Assembly: GCA_018065685.1 (NCBI GenBank)
Contig: JAGHSU010000028.1
Location: 1 to 9,875 of the forward strand
DNA length: 9,875 nt
Direction: 5' to 3'
From: Candidatus Methanocorpusculum equi
GTDB lineage: Archaea > Halobacteriota > Methanomicrobia > Methanomicrobiales > Methanocorpusculaceae
In this document: positions 5,134-9,875 of the stretch, in pieces
Numbering within the stretch: the first letter of the stretch is position 1
Layout: each line of letters starts with the position of its first letter
Notes under the pieces: generated by a model
Told to the model about the DNA's origin: nothing
Seen by the model: the letters and a program-made list of their open reading frames with translations, nothing else
Databases searched by the model: none
Position numbers and translations under genes: made by a program

Positions 5134-6246
5134 ATGTTTGCTGTCGTTCCAATATTGATTTTGTCTTTGATTTCAATTTTGTCTTCGTTTTTGTCTTCGA
5201 TTTTATTTTCATCTCCCCGGCTTTCCCGCGTTTAACCGGGTCTTCGGTATCCCCGAGAATCGAGATCACCCAGTCATCGGCTCTGCAGAGCGAAGCAGTT
5301 CCCCATGCCGCGCGTCAAACTTTCTGAAGCGTTCAAAACCGGTTTTTTCCACACGCCCGCACATTGTAGCCGAATACTCCGGCACATCACGGTCTCCTGC
5401 AGCTCCCTCGTACTCCTTAACCTTATCCCCTCCTTCAAGGGATACCGTCTGCGCGGTATCTTTACCAATCCCTATCCCGAAGTAGCAGTCCGGATTTTCA
5501 AGAAGCGCCTTGTATGCTCTCATATGAACCGCATGCTGGAAGGTTCGTGCCGCGGAAAAAACCTCGGGCATGCATGCTTCAAACACTGCTTCCGCCTCTT
5601 CCGTGGAGACGGGCGTCCCCTTCCGGTATAAAGGATAGACCGAGAGGTACTCTTTTGTCGGAAGCAGGACCGCGGCAGAGGGGTATGCTGTAACAATCTC
5701 TTTGGTGAGTCCGAAGACCTCTGCTACCGCATTCGGAATCGCATTAATATCTCCTGTTACCGCAAGCTTTTCCATGAGGGGGCTTCCCTCAAACGGAACG
5801 CCGAGGCAGATGATTTTTCTAAGATGCGCAAACCCGCGGCGGCTTACGTAGTACGACATCACAAGGCCTCCCATGCTGTGGCACACCAGGTCAACCGTTT
5901 CATATCCGAGTCCTGCAAGATATGCGATGAACTCTGCAAACTTCTGTGCGCCGTTTTTGCATGACCGCCAGTCGTACGAGAAGTAGTAAACCGGACGGTC
6001 CGGGAATGCGCTGCAGAGTTTTTCGATGAGGAAGACCTCGCGCATCAGCATCCCCTTTTCGCGCCTGGTGTGAGGAAGAGTCTGCTGATTTACCTCATTG
6101 TTTTTGACATCGAGCGGGGAAGAAAATGCCATACGGTCGGCGTTTTTCAGAAACGACGGTGACAGCCAGAGTTTTTTTCCGTTCTCCGGGAGGTATAACT
6201 GACTTGAGAGGATTCCCGGGATGAAGACAATCGGTATAGCTGTCAT
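5132..6246 (-). CDS. LCAT-like alpha/beta hydrolase (putative lipase/acyltransferase), probable C-terminal frameshift
   Basis: The N-terminus (IPIVFIPGILSSQLYLPENG) and overall layout resemble the lecithin:cholesterol acyltransferase-like group of alpha/beta hydrolases. Predicted triad: S124 in the nucleophile elbow CHSMGG (Cys replaces the usual Gly), D285 in GDRDVP (usual form GDGTVP), and H314 in DARHGELL. No signal peptide or membrane segment is seen, so a cytosolic esterase or lipase acting on an unknown lipid is the modest reading. The uninterrupted frame stops at 5266 after 326 aa, ending EPMTG. One missing base near 5282-5283 would continue as ADDWVISILGD, a natural partner for RHGELLRSA, plus a Lys/Thr-rich tail to a stop at 5132 (about 371 aa). 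The start at 6246 follows a TATA box at leaderless spacing. It sits 77 nt downstream of sepS, behind that operon's terminator. Confidence 0.8.
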
Positions 6247-6266
6247 TTCTGATACATGGGGCGCGG

Positions 6267-6277
6267 AAAAATATAAT
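6267..6277 (-). promoter_or_regulatory. TATA box for the alpha/beta hydrolase, leaderless spacing
   Basis: On the minus strand an ATTATATTTTT element is centred about 26 nt before the ATG at 6246, so the predicted start site falls on the start codon. No Shine-Dalgarno sequence is seen. This suggests the hydrolase has its own promoter, separate from taw1-sepS. Confidence 0.5.
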
Positions 6278-6297
6278 GGTTGTGTTTCGGGTAATAA

Positions 6298-6321
6298 ACA
6301 GGTAATAAAAAAATAAAAAGG
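6298..6321 (-). terminator. T-rich terminator of the taw1-sepS operon
   Basis: Just past the sepS TAA (6324-6326) the minus strand reads CC-T5-A-T7-A (T runs at 6319-6315 and 6313-6307). This is a strong archaeal U-tract terminator, directly ahead of the hydrolase promoter. Confidence 0.65.
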
Positions 6322-6323
6322 GA

Positions 6324-7905
6324 TTACAGTACCTTCGAGGTAATCGTCATAAAGACAGGTCCCCTCAGGTCAATTTTTTTCTTGTTGTCGGTGATATAGC
6401 GCATCGCCCAGTCCTCGATTTTAACATTGATGTTGCTCGGGTGCTTTGACATCTTAATCTGAACAGAGGTGCCCTCCCCCATGCGTGCCGCCTCTTCAAT
6501 GCGGGCGAGCGCAAGATTTCCCGCAGCATACAGGAAAGAGATGCCGACATCAGTTCCTTCCGCTCTGATGTCTGCAAACTTCTCATTGTCCGGGACGCCC
6601 AGCACAGCGCCGTTTCTCACAAAGATTTCATTCAGTGCGGCAGGTCCTAAGAGGGTGGAGTTCTCCTCGGGCTCTTCGACGGTTATCTCGACCTCATGTC
6701 CGCAGAGCGTGCCCTTCCATGCCGCAAAGGCGCAGGGGGACTTGTCTGCAGCGTGTGCTTTTGCAGTCTCCATGACGGCTGTTACCGCATGCTTTCCCTC
6801 TATTGTCTGCGCCTCCTCCTTTAAGCCGATGCCGCGGGCAATCTGCAGGTCGGAATAAACCGGCGGGTAGAGCTGCGCGTAGGAGAGTTTTCTTACATCC
6901 TCTGCCTGTGTTAGGACCATTGCAAGGCGCTCGACACCCATTCCGAGGTTCATGACAGGGACTCCTACGCCGTACTCGGCAAGGGCTGCAGGGGAATAGG
7001 TACCAAATGTTGCAACCTCGACCCAGCCGTGGACCGGGTGCTTCCCGTAGACCTCGGTCTGGGTTCCAGGCATATAATACTTCGAGCGCTTGTCGTCGGG
7101 CCGGAACTGGAACTCGGTAAAGCCGAAGGCGGATAAAAGACCTGCTGCCACTGCTTTTCCTTCTTCAACCGTTACATCCTCACCTGCAACGATACAGGAT
7201 GCGGAGTGGTAGGTACGAAGGTGTGTTGCATCCTCTTCCTGTTCACGGCGGAAGCAGCGGTCGACGGAGAACATTCTGATGGGCATGGGGCGCTTGTCCC
7301 ACATCTGGGCAAGCGACAGGAACCAGCCGCTTGTTGTGTGGGATCTGAGGGTTGTTCTGGAGGACTCTGGTGCAAGCTCCTTAAACTCGGGGAAGACCGC
7401 GTCCAGAATGTGGACGACAACGCCGTCATCCGCATTTAAGGCAACTGCCATTTCATGCGCCAGATCGTCCCCGTCGAACTTCCCCTTCTTGTAGCGGTGG
7501 AGGCATTTCATCAGTTTTTCATCCGCACCCTCCTCGAGGGGTTTTCCTAAAATCTCTGCAATTTTATCCAGGCGTTCCCGGGAGATGCCGACGTTCGGGC
7601 GCGGAAGACCTCCAACATAGAAGACGCGGTCAAGGACTGCGGCGGCTTCTGGTCCGAACTGGCGGTAAATATCTGATTCGTCGATGAACACAGGTACCAT
7701 TGCCTCATCGAATCCCATCGAAAAGGTATGCCTTTCTGAGGCGCTCGACGGTGTCAAAAATCGGATGCGCCTGTGCACGTTTGTAGGTGTAGCGCGGATA
7801 GACGTTTGCCAAGGGCGGGGGGGTAATTACCGAAGGTCCTGCGTGCCAGGCACCTTCAAAGTCGGTTTTTCTTTGTTCCTTAAATGATTCCACATCAAAT
7901 TTCAT
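6324..7905 (-). CDS. sepS: O-phosphoseryl-tRNA(Cys) synthetase SepRS, one-base frameshift
   Basis: Class II synthetase that charges tRNA-Cys with O-phosphoserine; SepCysS then converts it to Cys-tRNA. This is the route methanogens use in place of, or beside, CysRS. The start [20 protein letters not shown] at 7905 overlaps the taw1 stop as ATGA, with AGGAG upstream. That frame ends at 7705 after [10 protein letters not shown]. The family sequence continues in another frame as [16 protein letters not shown] from 7712. Four bases (GGGA, 7716-7713) stand where one Gly codon is expected, so removing one base gives a 526-aa protein of normal length. In reconstructed numbering, [12 protein letters not shown] lies at 184-195, class II motif 2 (begins [11 protein letters not shown]) at 212-237, and motif 3 ([11 protein letters not shown]) at 321-331. 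Phosphate-recognising Thr/Ser (T190-191, S234, S236) appear conserved. A likely sequence error. Confidence 0.95.
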
Positions 7906-8837
7906 TTGTTTCTCCTGTAGACAACAACTCTGCTCGGTTCATTTGTATCCATCAGGGAATAGCCATCGGGTGCTGCATCCTCTGCAAATGCCCTGATTTC
8001 GTTCATGTCCGGGACTGCATCTTCGCTGAGCCGTCTGCGGCTGAAGCCAAGGTACATGTATCCTTTGATTTCAATATACATTGGTTGTGAGATATTGATA
8101 ATCTTTCCAATGGATGCGGCATCTTCTTTTGTATCGTTTAACCCTTTTACCAGGGTCGTCCGGACCGCAGTCCGGACACCTGCCGCCTCTTTTTCGCGCA
8201 GATATGAAAGCGTTTCCATGATATTTTCCCACATTACCGCAGGGTTGCCTTCCGGTCTGCAGATTTTGGCATATGTATCCGCATCCCCTGCGTCAAGCGA
8301 GATATAGAGCTGCGTCGGGGAAATCCTTCGAATCATGGACGGGTTTGTCCCGTTTGAGACGACAAAAACTGAATTCCCGCCGGTTTTGAGGATATCAATG
8401 AGCTCTGCAAGGTGCGGGTAAAGCGTCGGCTCGCCTGAAAGCGATACCGCAAACTGCGCGGGGTGCGTTGTTGCCTCCTCCCAGAAGGCAGGGTCCGAGA
8501 ACGGTTTGTCGCCGGAAAGTCCTTTTCTCTGCAGTGCAGGAATTGCCCGCGCAATCTCTTCAGGGGACAGGATCTCCTCATCTTTTAACTCATGCTCCAT
8601 CGAGCGCCAGCAGAAGAGGCAGCGCTGGTTGCAGCGAAGCGTGGGCGTCATCTGAACGCATTTTGCGGTTTCAATCCCGTAGAGCTGGTGTTTGTAGCAC
8701 GAATCCCCACCGTGGACCGCGCGTTTGCACCACATGCACGGCTTTACTGCGGCTGTGCTTTTCTCCGATACAAAGTTGTAGCCCTGGCGGTGGAGCATTT
8801 CACGGGTATTCAGGGTTTCAGCGGGTTTTCTGTACAT
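7902..8837 (-). CDS. taw1: tRNA 4-demethylwyosine synthase (radical SAM, TYW1/Taw1)
   Basis: Converts m1G37 of tRNA-Phe to the tricyclic 4-demethylwyosine with pyruvate as carbon donor, keeping the reading frame stable at the anticodon. At 311 aa it has the archaeal Taw1 length, without the flavodoxin domain of eukaryotic TYW1. The radical-SAM cluster motif is C69-x3-C73-x2-C76 (RCNQRCLFCWRS). A second cluster is suggested by C34, C47 and C60 at 13-residue spacing, the pattern known for Taw1. Family motifs include FAVSLSGEPTLYPHLAELI (about 133-151), VVSNGTNPSMI, QLYISLDAGD, and IEIKGYMYLGFSRRRL near the C-terminus. The ATG at 8837 has no evident Shine-Dalgarno site and is preceded by a long GC-rich leader. 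Its stop overlaps the sepS start by 4 nt, so sepS is translationally coupled. Intact. Confidence 0.95.
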   Translation of the reverse strand: MYRKPAETLNTREMLHRQGYNFVSEKSTAAVKPCMWCKRAVHGGDSCYKHQLYGIETAKCVQMTPTLRCNQRCLFCWRSMEHELKDEEILSPEEIARAIPALQRKGLSGDKPFSDPAFWEEATTHPAQFAVSLSGEPTLYPHLAELIDILKTGGNSVFVVSNGTNPSMIRRISPTQLYISLDAGDADTYAKICRPEGNPAVMWENIMETLSYLREKEAAGVRTAVRTTLVKGLNDTKEDAASIGKIINISQPMYIEIKGYMYLGFSRRRLSEDAVPDMNEIRAFAEDAAPDGYSLMDTNEPSRVVVYRRNK

Positions 8838-8861
8838 AGTAAATCAGGGAATTTCAGGAGG

Positions 8862-8900
8862 GCCGGCGCGCGCGGGGTGTCCCGCGGGGTTTTCACCCCG
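8862..8900 (-). promoter_or_regulatory. GC-rich overlapping hairpins in the taw1 5' leader
   Basis: On the minus (transcript) strand, CGGGGT-GAAA-ACCCCG (8900-8885) is a 6-bp stem with a GNRA tetraloop. CGCGGG-ACAC-CCCGCG (8886-8871) is a second 6-bp stem that overlaps the first by two bases. A third option pairs CGGGGTG (8900-8894) with CACCCCG (8879-8873) and excludes the other two. It lies between the predicted start site (~8965) and the ATG (8837). It may be a cis-regulatory RNA or simply GC-rich spacer. No tRNA-like T-loop or leader ORF is seen. Confidence 0.35.
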
Positions 8901-8984
8901 GCATACGGCTCTCCGGCGGGTCTTTTTGGCAGGCTCTTTCCTTCCTTATCTGTTTCTCGCGGGTTTGATTTATTACTTATTACC

Positions 8985-8998
8985 TGAAAATATATTAA
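8985..8998. promoter_or_regulatory. Shared TATA region of taw1 and the pyridoxal-kinase-like gene
   Basis: GAAAATATATTAAG is the only strong A/T element in the 223-bp divergent gap and reads as a TATA box both ways. On the plus strand it predicts a start near 9017, in a 17-bp dyad. On the minus strand it predicts a start near 8966, giving taw1 a leader of roughly 130 nt. Confidence 0.5.
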
Positions 8999-9009
8999 GT
9001 ACTTTGCCA

Positions 9010-9026
9010 GTCCGCGTACAGCGGAC
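9010..9026. promoter_or_regulatory. 17-bp dyad at the predicted start of the pyridoxal-kinase-like gene
   Basis: GTCCGC (9010-9015) and GCGGAC (9021-9026) form a perfect 6-bp dyad around GTACA. It is centred about 25 bp downstream of the TATA region, on the predicted transcription start. It suits an operator for a dimeric regulator, or a 5'-UTR hairpin. Confidence 0.4.
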
Positions 9027-9060
9027 CTTTGTGTGACAAACAGCAGTGATAGAAAAAACT

Positions 9061-9875
9061 ATGAAAGATATGCGTGTTGTAACTATTCAGGATATCTCCT
9101 GTTTCGGGCAGTGCTCGCTTACCGTGGCCCTCCCGGTCATTTCCGCGTGCGGCGTTGAAACAGTGGTGATTCCGACCGCGGTCTTATCCACCCACACCAC
9201 AGGATTTACCGGCTTTACCTGCCGCGACTTAGGTGACGACATTCCGGCAATTGCCGCGCACTGGAAGAGCCTTTCGCTCACATTCGATGCAGTATATACG
9301 GGGTATCTCGGAAGCTGTCAGGAGGTCGCGGATGTACTGGACTTTATGGAGGCATTCTCCTGTCTGAGGATTGTGGACCCCGCGATGGCTGATAACGGAG
9401 TGCTGTACCCCGCTTTTGACAAGGCGTACGTCGCAGAGATGAAAAAACTCTGCGGGGCCGCGGATATGCTGCTTCCGAACATCACCGAGGCATCGATGCT
9501 CACGGATTTCCCCTACAAAACGGAATACGATGAGTCCTATATCAGAGAGCTTATAAGCCGTCTGCATGACCTTGGCGCGAAGACGGTGATTCTTACCGGC
9601 GTCAGTTTCCGCGAAGGAAAGACCGGGGTTGCGGTTTCTGAAAACGGCAGCTATTCATACTATGAACACAGAAGAATCGACCGCAGCTGTCATGGAACCG
9701 GGGATGTGTATGCGTCTTCCTTTGTCGGCGCGCTGATGAACGGATGCGATGCCTTTTCCGCGGCAAAAATTGCGGCAGAGTTTACGATGTCCTGTATCGA
9801 GAACACGTTAGGCGATGAGAAGCACTGGTACGGGGTTAAGTTTGAGTCGATGCTTCCAAAGCTGATTGAGGAAGT
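9061..9875 (+). CDS. pdxK: Pyridoxal/pyridoxamine kinase-like protein (ribokinase/PfkB fold), 3'-truncated by window edge
   Basis: Predicted to phosphorylate a B6 vitamer (pyridoxal, pyridoxine or pyridoxamine) with ATP in the cytosol as part of PLP salvage. The frame is open from ATG 9061 to the window end (271 full codons). The N-terminus VVTIQDISCFGQCSLTVALP, followed by IPTAVLSTHTTGF, is characteristic of the PdxK/PdxY-like group. Later segments are YTGYLGS (81-87), VDPAMADNGVLYPAF, LLPNITEASML, VILTGVSF, and the catalytic anion-hole motif CHGTGD with D215 as the general base. C-terminal WYGVKFESMLPKLIEE shows that only the last residues are missing. A weak GTGAT Shine-Dalgarno match lies at 9046-9050; MRVVTIQ at 9070 is an alternative start. 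The sequence recalls pyridoxamine kinases of Clostridia. Hydroxymethylpyrimidine kinase activity is a possible alternative. Confidence 0.88.
   Translation, partial: MKDMRVVTIQDISCFGQCSLTVALPVISACGVETVVIPTAVLSTHTTGFTGFTCRDLGDDIPAIAAHWKSLSLTFDAVYTGYLGSCQEVADVLDFMEAFSCLRIVDPAMADNGVLYPAFDKAYVAEMKKLCGAADMLLPNITEASMLTDFPYKTEYDESYIRELISRLHDLGAKTVILTGVSFREGKTGVAVSENGSYSYYEHRRIDRSCHGTGDVYASSFVGALMNGCDAFSAAKIAAEFTMSCIENTLGDEKHWYGVKFESMLPKLIEE

Noticed and set aside
6290..6309. GGTAATAAA direct repeat after sepS, also found inverted near 8976-8985
   Set aside because: Short and A/T-rich, it falls in a terminator and a promoter region; chance is sufficient explanation.
6324..7778. A 484-aa sepS reading frame starting MHRRIRFL
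   Set aside because: Its first ~22 residues are an out-of-frame reading of the true N-terminal coding region. The real start is at 7905 in the other frame.
8862..8930. tRNA or other known stable RNA in the taw1 leader
   Set aside because: No T-loop consensus, acceptor pairing or anticodon arm could be found; only nested GC hairpins.
8592..8987. 131-aa plus-strand ORF over the taw1 start and its leader
   Set aside because: It is mostly antisense to taw1, whose radical-SAM Cys motif is unambiguous, and shows no family features of its own.

Overview
The window (about 50% G+C by eye) comes from a euryarchaeal methanogen. The marker genes are sepS (O-phosphoseryl-tRNA synthetase, typical of methanogens and Archaeoglobus), taw1 (archaeal wyosine synthesis), a single euryarchaeal PCNA, archaeal PriL, and an aIF2-beta with a C-terminal TRAM domain. 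Protein style and gene content suggest Methanomicrobiales, possibly Methanocorpusculum. The genus is inference from memory, not a database result.

Layout. (1) 1-1209 (+): phosphoglycerate kinase, cut by the left edge. (2) 1393-2012 (+): aIF2-beta/TRAM behind a TATA box so close that the mRNA is probably leaderless; its frame is broken near 1690. (3) 2013-2503: a gene-free stretch between convergent genes, almost filled by a 436-bp inverted duplication. Its two copies of a ~177-bp module each fold into the same three-stem hairpin, and the stems differ by compensated base changes. This is the most novel feature here. (4) 2504-4363 (-): pcn-priL replication operon. (5) 4475-5107 (+): rlmE, divergent from pcn over a shared A/T-rich promoter. 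(6) 5132-6246 (-): an LCAT-like alpha/beta hydrolase, probably frameshifted near its C-terminus. (7) 6324-8837 (-): a translationally coupled taw1-sepS operon for tRNA modification and charging, with sepS frameshifted at 7713-7716 and a GC-rich leader ahead of taw1. (8) 9061 to the end (+): a pyridoxal/pyridoxamine-kinase-like gene cut by the right edge, divergent from taw1.

How the genes relate. pcn and priL supply the sliding clamp and the iron-sulfur primase subunit. rlmE, aIF2-beta, taw1 and sepS serve ribosome maturation, initiation, tRNA modification and tRNA-Cys charging. Three genes carry one-base indels, two of them essential in methanogens. That pattern points to sequence or assembly errors rather than decay, although only the raw reads can settle it.
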